The notes under the pieces are model-generated. The model ran no database searches. It was given only the letters and a program-made list of their open reading frames with translations, and was not told the DNA's origin. A DNA stretch of 5,628 bases from an uncultured Collinsella sp. (lineage in GTDB: Bacteria > Actinomycetota > Coriobacteriia > Coriobacteriales > Coriobacteriaceae): the NCBI GenBank assembly GCA_959599635.1, contig CAUGJN010000124.1:1-5628 (forward strand). Reading direction: 5' to 3'. The translations under genes were made by a program, and so were the position numbers. Positions 1 through 5,491 of the stretch are shown here, piece after piece. Every line of letters begins with the position of its first letter. Within the stretch, counting starts at the first letter, position 1.

Positions 1-66
1 TCAGGGGTTCGAACCCTGGACCTTGGGATTAAAAGTCCCCTGCTCTGCCAGCTGAGCTAACGGCCC
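1..66 (-). tRNA. tRNA-Lys (anticodon UUU), 3' end cut by the window edge
   Basis: Read on the minus strand from 66 to 1, this folds as a canonical tRNA. It has acceptor 5' strand GGGCCGT, UA, D arm GCUC-AGCUGGCA-GAGC, an anticodon arm with loop CUUUUAA (anticodon UUU, lysine), a five-base variable loop AGGUC, and a T arm CAGGG-UUCGAAC-CCCUG. The last base inside the window is A66, which pairs with U7. The other six acceptor bases, the discriminator and any CCA lie outside. The top pair of the anticodon stem is G27/A43, a mismatch, where many lysine tRNAs have G-U or a Watson-Crick pair. The remaining four pairs are intact, so I see no reason to call it a pseudogene. It lies 28 bases downstream of the aminopeptidase stop on the same strand and has its own promoter. 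Confidence 0.95.
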
Positions 67-75
67 GCGGGTGGC

Positions 76-104
76 ATTGTACCACGGTCTGAGACTATTC
101 CCAA
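76..104 (-). promoter_or_regulatory. Sigma-70-type promoter of the tRNA-Lys gene
   Basis: On the minus strand, TTGGGA (104-99) and TACAAT (81-76) are separated by exactly 17 bases. TG at 84-83 adds an extended -10 element. Transcription would begin near 69-70, a few bases before the mature tRNA 5' end at 66. The -35 box lies within the last codons of the aminopeptidase gene, and that gene's TAG stop (97-95) lies in the spacer. A small dyad, GTGG (85-82) and CCAC (74-71), brackets the -10 box. The boxes and spacing are directly visible; activity is inferred. Confidence 0.7.
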
Positions 105-1375
105 CTCCATTGGCCGTTCTGGAAAATCACAACTTCACGTCCATCGGGCGTAATGCCCGTAATATCAATGTCGTCCGTACCGATCATGAAGTCGACATGC
201 GTGCTCGAAACGTTAACGCCATGCTCCAGGAGCTCCTCTTTGGACATGTCGTACCCATCCTCGATACATTCGGGGAAACCGACACCTAGCGCGAGATGGC
301 AGCTAGCGTTCTCGTCATAGAGCGTATCGTAGAACAGAACGCCACTTTCGCGGATCGGCGTGTTCTTGGAAATCAGCGCGACCTCACCCAGATGAGCGGC
401 ACCTTCATCGGTGTCAATAATGCTCGCAAGCGTCGCCTTGCCCACGCGGGCATCGTAGTCCACCACGCGGCCACCCTCGAACTTAATCCAAAAATCGTCA
501 ACCTTGTTACCGTGGTGAATGAGCGGCATAGCCGAATACACGATACCGTCGGCGCGCATACGATCAGGCGAGGTGAAGACCTCCTCGGTGGGAATGTTGG
601 GGAAGAAGGGGTGCCCATCGGGCGTCTTGCCCTTGCCGCCGGCCCACTCGTGACCTTTCGTCATGCCAATCGTCAGATCAGTTCCGTTCGAAGCGGTGTA
701 GTGCAGGTAATCAAATTGATTATCGTTTAAAAAACGCAGGTTCTTTTCGAATGCGGCGTCATGGAGCTCCCAATCGCTCTCCGGGTCCTGGCCATCGGCG
801 CGAGCGGTGTGCAGAATCGTATTCCACAGCTTATAAATTGCGACCTCATCGGCGTCTCCCGGGAACACCTCGCGCGCCCAAGCCACGACCGGAGCGCCGG
901 CGATACACCACGGGTTGATGTTGTAATCCAGTCCACGGCGGAAGACCTTGCACTGCGTATTCCTTGCCTTGGAAGCCGCGGCGGGCTTGGCGGGATCGAT
1001 ACCCTTGAGAGCCGCAGGATCCGCACCCTCGATAAAGATAAAGCAGGCACCGTCCTGGGCCAGGGAATCCAGCTGCAGGCGCTTCCACTCGGGCGTCTGC
1101 TCAAAATAGCTTTTATCGACATGCTCGTACGTAAGCCTTGTCACGGCATCGTCAGCCCAAATGACCGTCACGTGGCCAGCGCCGGCGTCATAAGCCTCCG
1201 CGACCACCACGCGGGCAAAAGGCGCGCACTCGACCGGAGACTGAACGACAACCTCCTGGCCGGGCTTGACGTTTACGCCCTTGCGGACAACCAGACGCGC
1301 ATAGTTTTTAATCTTGGGCTCCAGGGCCTTCATGCCCTCCAGAGCTTCTTCGACCGTCAGGGCAGCTCGAATCAT
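95..1375 (-). CDS. Family M29 metallo-aminopeptidase (AmpS/PepS/AmpT type)
   Basis: This is a 426-residue cytoplasmic aminopeptidase of the M29 family. Such enzymes remove N-terminal residues from peptides using two divalent metal ions and act mainly in peptide turnover. The C-terminal half carries the family's metal-site motifs in order: TEEVFTSP (263-270, ligand Glu265), GEVALI (330-335, Glu331), YDENASCHLALG (353-364, Glu355 and His360) and HVD (393-395, His393 and Asp395). The spacing between these residues fits the family. The position seven residues after His360, usually Tyr in M29 enzymes as I recall them, is Phe367 here. There is no signal peptide or membrane segment, and the length is normal for the family (about 410). 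An upstream in-frame ATG at 1387 would add four residues but lacks a ribosome site. The ATG at 1375 has GGAG six bases upstream, so I chose it. The gene stands between an intrinsic terminator upstream and tRNA-Lys downstream, and is probably transcribed alone or together with the tRNA. Confidence 0.93.
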   Translation of the reverse strand: MIRAALTVEEALEGMKALEPKIKNYARLVVRKGVNVKPGQEVVVQSPVECAPFARVVVAEAYDAGAGHVTVIWADDAVTRLTYEHVDKSYFEQTPEWKRLQLDSLAQDGACFIFIEGADPAALKGIDPAKPAAASKARNTQCKVFRRGLDYNINPWCIAGAPVVAWAREVFPGDADEVAIYKLWNTILHTARADGQDPESDWELHDAAFEKNLRFLNDNQFDYLHYTASNGTDLTIGMTKGHEWAGGKGKTPDGHPFFPNIPTEEVFTSPDRMRADGIVYSAMPLIHHGNKVDDFWIKFEGGRVVDYDARVGKATLASIIDTDEGAAHLGEVALISKNTPIRESGVLFYDTLYDENASCHLALGVGFPECIEDGYDMSKEELLEHGVNVSSTHVDFMIGTDDIDITGITPDGREVVIFQNGQWSWE

Positions 1376-1381
1376 GTGCCA

Positions 1382-1385
1382 CTCC
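1382..1385 (-). promoter_or_regulatory. Ribosome binding site that fixes the aminopeptidase start
   Basis: GGAG on the minus strand sits six bases before the ATG at 1375. The competing ATG at 1387 overlaps this region and is preceded by AT-rich sequence with no purine-rich site, so the downstream ATG is the better start. Confidence 0.7.
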
Positions 1386-1403
1386 ATCTATCTATAGAAC
1401 AGT

Positions 1404-1434
1404 AAAAAGGCGCGCCGCAAAAACGACGCGCCTT
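1404..1434 (-). terminator. Intrinsic terminator after the purC / membrane-protein unit
   Basis: In minus-strand RNA, AAGGCGCG (1434-1427) pairs perfectly with CGCGCCTT (1414-1407) across a 12-base loop, and the stem runs into a stretch of five U (1408-1404). It starts about 30 bases after the TAG stop of the two-membrane-segment protein, the usual place for a Rho-independent terminator. It separates that gene from the aminopeptidase. On the opposite strand the stem is followed by UAUAUCUU, a much poorer tail, so the terminator works mainly on the minus strand. Confidence 0.85.
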
Positions 1435-1461
1435 ATATCTTAGCGATAAGTATGGATACAA
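1432..1461 (-). promoter_or_regulatory. Candidate aminopeptidase promoter overlapping the terminator
   Basis: TATAAG (1437-1432, five of six matches to the -10 consensus) lies 18 bases after TTGTAT (1461-1456, a weak -35 match). Transcription from it would begin near 1425, after the first terminator arm, so its RNA could not form the hairpin. The leader would be about 50 bases with GGAG before the ATG at 1375. An alternative, TTGCGG (1420-1415) with TATAGA (1396-1391), would start almost on top of the ribosome site and is less attractive. This is inference from consensus matching only. Confidence 0.35.
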
Positions 1462-1464
1462 GCG

Positions 1465-2040
1465 CTACTTCTTCTTGGAGTCCTTCTTGTCCTCCTCGGC
1501 AGCTGCGCGCTCGATAAGAGCGTTGAGCTTGTTCTCGGACATGCCCTCGGCCTGCGTGCGGTACATGTTGCGCAGGGGACGAATACGAACGAAGTCGTAG
1601 ATAAAGTCACCCAGAATGATGACATAGGACAAAACGATGCCGACCATCTGGACGGGACTGGACACCGTGCCGCCGGGAGCGAAGTAGAACGAAGCCCAAA
1701 TTGCCACGACGAGTACCATGCCGATGGCGAGCACGGCCCACCAGATACGACGGCGCTTGGTGTAGTCCTCATCCTGCTTGAGAAGGATATTCGACACCGT
1801 GTAGATGCGATCCTCGCGGGCGCGTTGCTTGGCCTTGCGGGCGCGCTTCTCCTCCTTGGAAAGGCCGTCCAGGTTTTCGCCCTTCTCGAGCTCTTTGCGG
1901 CGTGCCTTGGATGATGCCGGCACGACGTGAACAGAGCTCGCTGCCTGACGGGCGGGTTTAGCGGATGCGGCGGACTTGCGCGCAACCCCGGTAACCTCGC
2001 GGGATTGCGTGCGCTTGTTCGTGGCGCTGCGGGTACTCAC
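1465..2040 (-). CDS. Uncharacterised basic protein with two membrane segments
   Basis: I do not recognise this 191-residue protein with certainty. Residues 1-98 are hydrophilic, very rich in Lys, Arg, Ala and Ser, and probably partly disordered. A Lys/Arg/Glu-dense helix-like stretch spans about 45-77. Two hydrophobic segments follow: about 99-120 and 129-151, joined by a short loop with PGG. The C-terminal tail (152-191) is charged and ends in a Lys/Asp-rich run. The hairpin of helices between basic regions suggests an inner-membrane protein with both ends in the cytoplasm. The layout recalls small actinobacterial membrane proteins such as DUF3043, but I cannot show homology. The start is GTG at 2040, touching the purC TAA stop (2043-2041). 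AAGGAG lies nine bases upstream within the end of purC, so translation is probably coupled. An intrinsic terminator follows the TAG stop. No function is assigned. Confidence 0.85.
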   Translation of the reverse strand: MSTRSATNKRTQSREVTGVARKSAASAKPARQAASSVHVVPASSKARRKELEKGENLDGLSKEEKRARKAKQRAREDRIYTVSNILLKQDEDYTKRRRIWWAVLAIGMVLVVAIWASFYFAPGGTVSSPVQMVGIVLSYVIILGDFIYDFVRIRPLRNMYRTQAEGMSENKLNALIERAAAEEDKKDSKKK

Positions 2041-2928
2041 TTACGCGTTCTCCTTCATGCTTGTGAACTGGGAGCCCGTGATGATCTGGAAGGCCTCGCG
2101 ATAGCGCTCGGACGTGCCATCGATGACCTCGGCGGGCAGATGCGGGGTCTCCCCCGTCATATCCCAGTTGGCCTTGAGCCAATTGCGGACGAATTGTTTG
2201 TCGTAGCTAGGCTGGATCTTGCCCTCCTCGTAGCTGGCAGCAGGCCAGAAACGGCTGGAGTCGGGCGTGAGGCACTCGTCGATCAGCGTGACCTTGCCAT
2301 CGATGACACCAAACTCGAACTTGGTGTCGGCGATGATGATGCCTCGAGTCGCGGCGTAATCGGCAGCGGCCTTGTAGATCTTGAGGGACAGGTCGCGGAT
2401 CTGCGCGGCGATGTCCTCACCCACGATCTCGCAGCAACGCTCGAACGAAATGTTCTCGTCGTGGTCGCCGATCTCGGCCTTTGTGGACGGCGTGAACAGC
2501 GGCTCGGGAAGCTTGGAGGCCTCCGTCAGACCCTCGGGCAGCTGAATGCCGCAGACGGTACCGTTCTCGTCATAGGTCTTCTTGCCCGAACCGGTCAGAT
2601 AGCCGCGGACGATGCACTCGATAGGAATCGTCTGGGCCTTCTTGACCAGCATGGCGCGGCCTGCGAGGTAGTCACGATACTCGGCAAACTCCTCGGGGAA
2701 ATCCGCCGGGTCGATGGAAACGAGGTGGTTGGAAACGATGTCGGCAAACTTATCGAACCAGAATGCCGAGATGCGGTTGAGCACCTCTCCCTTAAACGGA
2801 ATCTCGTCGGGAAGAATGAAGTCGAACGCAGAAATGCGGTCGGTGGCGACCATCAGCAGGTTTTCACCGGCATCGTAGATATCACGAACCTTGCCACGGG
2901 AATCCGGACGACGCTCCATCGTTGTCAC
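2041..2928 (-). CDS. purC: Phosphoribosylaminoimidazole-succinocarboxamide (SAICAR) synthase
   Basis: PurC joins CAIR and aspartate using ATP to give SAICAR, a cytoplasmic step of de novo purine synthesis. The 295-residue product has KVRDIYD near the start (13-19), the nucleotide-binding region leading to TDRISAFD (29-36), the first family signature IPIECIVRGYLTGS (101-114), the second signature IADTKFEFG (199-207), and the LIDECLTPDSSRFW block (215-228). At this length it is the long form, like yeast Ade1 and actinobacterial enzymes, rather than the roughly 240-residue form of E. coli or Bacillus. Three in-frame starts compete. GTG at 2928 has AAGGAG eight bases upstream, GTG at 2937 overlaps that site, and ATG at 2919 lies too far away (17 bases). 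I chose 2928. No other purine gene is in the window. The spacer to the kinase gene upstream shows no clear promoter, so co-transcription with the two-component genes is possible. The next gene begins directly at its stop codon. Confidence 0.95.
   Translation of the reverse strand: MTTMERRPDSRGKVRDIYDAGENLLMVATDRISAFDFILPDEIPFKGEVLNRISAFWFDKFADIVSNHLVSIDPADFPEEFAEYRDYLAGRAMLVKKAQTIPIECIVRGYLTGSGKKTYDENGTVCGIQLPEGLTEASKLPEPLFTPSTKAEIGDHDENISFERCCEIVGEDIAAQIRDLSLKIYKAAADYAATRGIIIADTKFEFGVIDGKVTLIDECLTPDSSRFWPAASYEEGKIQPSYDKQFVRNWLKANWDMTGETPHLPAEVIDGTSERYREAFQIITGSQFTSMKENA
2050..2055 (-). promoter_or_regulatory. Ribosome binding site inside the purC 3' end for the next gene
   Basis: AAGGAG in the final codons of purC lies nine bases before the GTG at 2040. 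With the TAA stop of purC directly abutting that GTG, this supports the GTG as a real start and suggests that ribosomes ending purC restart on the membrane-protein gene. Confidence 0.7.
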
Positions 2929-2936
2929 GTGAGTCA

Positions 2937-2942
2937 CTCCTT
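2937..2942 (-). promoter_or_regulatory. Ribosome binding site that fixes the purC start
   Basis: AAGGAG on the minus strand is eight bases upstream of the GTG at 2928. It rules against the longest in-frame start, a GTG at 2937 that overlaps the site itself. Confidence 0.7.
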
Positions 2943-2960
2943 ACCAAAATACGACAGTAA

Positions 2961-2978
2961 TGCGGGTTCTTTCCCGCA
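2961..2978 (-). other. Small stem-loop between the kinase gene and purC
   Basis: TGCGGG (2978-2973) pairs perfectly with CCCGCA (2966-2961) across the six-base loop AAAGAA. The following minus-strand bases are UUACUGU, not a real U tract, so as a terminator of the kinase gene it would be weak. It could instead be a partial attenuator, an RNA-stability element or chance. A longer-range match, TTTTCGC (3036-3030) with GCGAAAA (2987-2981), surrounds part of the same spacer. I see no good -35/-10 pair for purC here. Confidence 0.4.
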
Positions 2979-3037
2979 CGTTTTCGCAAACTCGGAGCGG
3001 CAGGGACGAAACCCCTCCTTCACCGAATAGCGAAAAG

Positions 3038-4603
3038 CTAGTGCTCCATTGTAGTAGATGCCGCGTCCGCCGTGTGCTCGCGAGGCAGATGAATCGTAAA
3101 AGTCGTACCCTTTCCAAGCTCCGACTCCACGGATATGTAGCCGTGATGGCGCTCGACGATCTGTTTAGTCACGGCGAGACCCACGCCCAGGCCACCCGCT
3201 TCGCGGGCGCGACTGGCGTCGGCACGCCAAAAACGACCGAAGATGCGCGACAAATCATCCTTGGCGATACCGATGCCCGTATCCGAAACCGCGATATCGA
3301 CGTGCTTGCGGTCACTGAGCACCGACACCACGACCCAACCCCCCTCGGGGGTGTAACGCATGGCGTTGCTCATGAGGTTAATAACGCATTGCGTGATCAT
3401 GTCGGGGTCTGCCTCGACAACGTCATCGTGGCCCTGCGTCTCATCCGCAAAGCGCAAGCGCAGGTCACGGTCGGCAAAGAGACGCTCCTGGCCGTTCACA
3501 ATCGATCGCACAAAGGGAACCATGTCCACCGGCTCCAGGTTGAGCGGCGCCGTGCTGTTTTCCATACGCGATAGGTCGAGCATCTGCTGCACCAGACGGG
3601 CCAGGCGGCGCGTCTCGGAAGCGACCGTCTCCAGATGCTCGTCGTCGGTGGGATACACACCGTCTTGCATGGCCTCGACCGTTGCAAGCATTGCCATGAG
3701 CGGCGTGCGCAGCTCATGAGCCACATCGGAAGTCAGGCGCTTCTCGTGCTTCATATCCTTTTCGAGTGAGGTGGCCATCTCGTCAAAGGTCTCTCCCAGC
3801 TGATCGATCTCATCATCGCCGCGCAAGCCCGTACGAGCGGACAGGTCTCCATCGCGAATCTGCTTGGCGGTGCTGGTAATACGATGAATCGGCTTGGTGA
3901 GCATGCGCGACACGAGTGATCCGATAACGACCGAGATGCAGACGGCCACAACCGCAGCAAGGGCCATGGCGTTAAAGGTCTTCTCCCTGAATGCTGAGTC
4001 TGCCTTGGTGAGCAGGGCATCGGAGCCAATCGCCCACAATTTGACCTGACCCACGTGCTCGCCGGAGGACGTCACGATCTCAACGTTGGCAACACTATTG
4101 GAATCGGTGGGAGCAGACGAGACCGGGCTGTGCGATGCCTTCTTTCCGCTCGTACCGTCGGTCGTCGCCTGATTTTCGCGCACATCGGCAGTGGCGCTTG
4201 CCGAGGGCCACGAGTCGTCGTAGACGATGACGCCCTTTTTATTGACGACCTGCATGCCAAGATCGTCGGACACCAAGCTCGATGTCGCGACCGCACGCAA
4301 CTCCCCCGCGGTCCAATTGCCGTTTTCCTCGTACGACGTCGCAAGCTTTTCGGCAGCGGAATTGGCAATTTCGACAATATTGGAGCGCGTGTAATCCGTA
4401 AAAACCGTGCCCCATACAACGGAGACTACGCCCACCAATACCAATACCGTCATGAGCGATGTCAGGGCAAAAGCCAGGGCCATGCGCGAGGGATAGCTCA
4501 TCGTTGGCCGTGAATCGGAACGAGGCGTGTTCCAACTAGCCTTGGAACCCGCCTCGCTCTCCTGCTTGTGCTTTTGTCCGATTTCAAAGCGCGCAGGTGT
4601 CAT
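3038..4603 (-). CDS. Membrane sensor histidine kinase (HAMP, HisKA, HATPase_c)
   Basis: This 521-residue kinase is the partner of the response regulator 12 bases upstream. A hydrophilic N-terminal extension (1-40) leads to membrane segment 1 (about 42-68), an extracytoplasmic sensor region (about 69-208), membrane segment 2 (about 209-232) and a HAMP linker (about 232-284, with Pro238 and the DEI motif). The dimerisation domain follows with DVAHELRTPL and phospho-acceptor His296. The ATP-binding domain has N box NLMSNA (409-414), G1 DTGIG (441-445), F box RIFGRFWR (453-460) and G2 GGLGVGL (470-476). All catalytic boxes are intact. The sensor region contains a low-complexity Ser/Thr/Ala/Asp stretch (about 134-172) between two blocks that look folded. 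The signal is unknown. The segment after the His box (EAMQDGVYP) resembles BaeS-like kinases, but that is only a general likeness. ATG at 4603 has AAAGGA eight bases upstream, overlapping the regulator's TAA stop. A later ATG at 4501 (residue 35) has no ribosome site. Confidence 0.95.
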   Translation of the reverse strand: MTPARFEIGQKHKQESEAGSKASWNTPRSDSRPTMSYPSRMALAFALTSLMTVLVLVGVVSVVWGTVFTDYTRSNIVEIANSAAEKLATSYEENGNWTAGELRAVATSSLVSDDLGMQVVNKKGVIVYDDSWPSASATADVRENQATTDGTSGKKASHSPVSSAPTDSNSVANVEIVTSSGEHVGQVKLWAIGSDALLTKADSAFREKTFNAMALAAVVAVCISVVIGSLVSRMLTKPIHRITSTAKQIRDGDLSARTGLRGDDEIDQLGETFDEMATSLEKDMKHEKRLTSDVAHELRTPLMAMLATVEAMQDGVYPTDDEHLETVASETRRLARLVQQMLDLSRMENSTAPLNLEPVDMVPFVRSIVNGQERLFADRDLRLRFADETQGHDDVVEADPDMITQCVINLMSNAMRYTPEGGWVVVSVLSDRKHVDIAVSDTGIGIAKDDLSRIFGRFWRADASRAREAGGLGVGLAVTKQIVERHHGYISVESELGKGTTFTIHLPREHTADAASTTMEH

Positions 4604-4611
4604 ATGTGATT

Positions 4612-4617
4612 TCCTTT
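4612..4617 (-). promoter_or_regulatory. Ribosome binding site of the kinase gene, overlapping the regulator stop
   Basis: AAAGGA (4617-4612) lies eight bases before the kinase ATG at 4603, and its first two bases belong to the TAA stop of the response regulator (4618-4616). This fixes the kinase start and shows that the two genes are read from one message. Confidence 0.7.
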
Positions 4618-5338
4618 ATTTCTCGTCCGACTTATCGGTCTTGGTCGGAGCCTCGAAGCGGTAGCCGACACCATGGACGGTGTAGAGCCACTTGGGCTTC
4701 TTGGGGTCGTCGCCCAGCTTGGCGCGAAGGTTCTTCACGTGGCTGTCGATGGTGCGCTCGTAACCCTCAAAGTCGTAGCCGAGCACCTTCTCGACCAGCT
4801 CCATACGGTTGTAGACACGGCCGGGATGACGAGCAAGCGTGGTGAGCAGCTTGAACTCGGAAGCCGTCAGATCGACTTCCTTGCCCTCGACCAAGATCTT
4901 GTGGCCCGAGATGTCAATGACCAGATCGCCAAAGTCGAGCACCTCGACGGCGGGCTCGTCGGCCTGATGGGCACGGCGGAACAGAGCGCGAACGCGGGCG
5001 ACGAGCTCGCGCGGCGAGAACGGCTTAATCAGATAGTCGTCGGCGCCGAGCTCAAGACCGATAATACGGTCCTCGATCTCGCCCTTGGCCGTCAGCATGA
5101 TGATGGGGACATCCGAGGTGTCGCGAATGGTGCGGCAAACGCGCTCGCCGGGGATCTTGGGGAGCATAAGGTCGAGCACGACCAGGTCAAACTGATGCTT
5201 CTCGAACTCCTCGATCGCGGACTGGCCGTCGCCGACGCCCACAACCCAGTAGCCTTCGCGCTCGAGATAGGCAGCGACGGCGTCACGGATTGCCTTCTCA
5301 TCCTCGACCAGCAGAATCTTTTTTGCATCTGAAGCCAT
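4616..5338 (-). CDS. OmpR/PhoB-family response regulator
   Basis: This 240-residue cytoplasmic transcription regulator should be phosphorylated by the kinase encoded next. The receiver domain (about 7-120) has the acidic pair Glu12/Asp13, phospho-acceptor Asp56 in VVLDLMLP, Thr83 in MLTA and Lys105 in LIKPF, so it should be phosphorylatable. A short linker leads to an OmpR-type winged-helix DNA-binding domain (about 131-229), with LTASEFKLLTTLARHPG, the recognition helix around TIDSHVKNLRAKL (196-208) and the closing wing YTVHGVGYRFE. A charged tail ends the protein. I chose ATG at 5338 because a run of six G preceded by A lies seven bases upstream. A TTG at 5359 would add seven residues but would place that site inside the gene. 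The stop codon overlaps the kinase ribosome site. Target genes cannot be told from the sequence; self-regulation and control of the genes downstream are plausible but not shown. Confidence 0.95.
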   Translation of the reverse strand: MASDAKKILLVEDEKAIRDAVAAYLEREGYWVVGVGDGQSAIEEFEKHQFDLVVLDLMLPKIPGERVCRTIRDTSDVPIIMLTAKGEIEDRIIGLELGADDYLIKPFSPRELVARVRALFRRAHQADEPAVEVLDFGDLVIDISGHKILVEGKEVDLTASEFKLLTTLARHPGRVYNRMELVEKVLGYDFEGYERTIDSHVKNLRAKLGDDPKKPKWLYTVHGVGYRFEAPTKTDKSDEK

Positions 5339-5345
5339 AACACGG

Positions 5346-5352
5346 CCCCCCT
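5346..5352 (-). promoter_or_regulatory. G-run ribosome binding site of the response regulator
   Basis: AGGGGGG on the minus strand is seven bases before the ATG at 5338. It can pair with the 16S rRNA tail only with some G-U pairing, but its spacing is right. It supports the short start over the TTG at 5359. Confidence 0.6.
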
Positions 5353-5377
5353 GTCTCAATTAGCTAAGAACAAGCCC

Positions 5378-5383
5378 ATTTTA
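5378..5383 (-). promoter_or_regulatory. Candidate -10 box of the two-component operon
   Basis: TAAAAT on the minus strand matches five of six consensus bases and would give a start near 5371 with a leader of about 33 bases. I see no -35 match at 16-18 bases; that region is occupied by the stem-loop at 5394-5432. If real, the promoter may need an activator. Low confidence. Confidence 0.3.
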
Positions 5384-5393
5384 ACGCACCTGA

Positions 5394-5432
5394 GCCCGCC
5401 GGATGCCGCTATGACGCGGCAGCTCGGCGGGC
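5394..5432. repeat. Strong two-tier inverted repeat ahead of the regulator gene
   Basis: On the plus strand GCCCGCC (5394-5400) pairs with GGCGGGC (5426-5432), and inside it GCCGC (5405-5409) pairs with GCGGC (5416-5420), around the loop TATGAC, with a small internal loop between the two tiers. That gives 12 GC-rich pairs in 39 bases. No U tract follows on either strand, so it is not a typical intrinsic terminator. It could be an operator or a structured RNA leader, or it could end transcription from the gene upstream with help from Rho. Confidence 0.55.
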
Positions 5433-5491
5433 GGTACTCACAATTACAACGCGTTTATTCCCCTGTTGGCGCCTTTTTAACCCCTCTAAGC

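Noticed and set aside
761..1405. Plus-strand open frame (214 codons) opposite the aminopeptidase
   Set aside because: It is antisense to a clear M29 gene, has no ribosome site or family features, and ends across the terminator region. It is a codon-bias shadow.
1927..3030. Long plus-strand open frame (367 codons) opposite purC
   Set aside because: It lies antisense to a fully conserved purC and the membrane-protein gene, and its peptide is a Leu/Gly/Asp/Arg-rich mirror of GC-rich codons with no family features. Long antisense frames are expected here.
4673..5332. Plus-strand open frame (219 codons) opposite the response regulator
   Set aside because: It mirrors the regulator almost exactly, and the regulator has all its catalytic and DNA-binding motifs. 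There is no independent support for the antisense frame.
5339..5359. TTG start at 5359 for the response regulator
   Set aside because: It would add seven residues before the receiver domain and put the G-run ribosome site inside the gene. The ATG at 5338 is better placed.
5357..5446. TAATTG seen twice (5441-5446 and 5357-5362) as a possible regulator-binding repeat
   Set aside because: The copies are about 84 bases apart, only six bases long, and not in the closely spaced direct-repeat layout of OmpR-family sites. Chance is the simpler reading.
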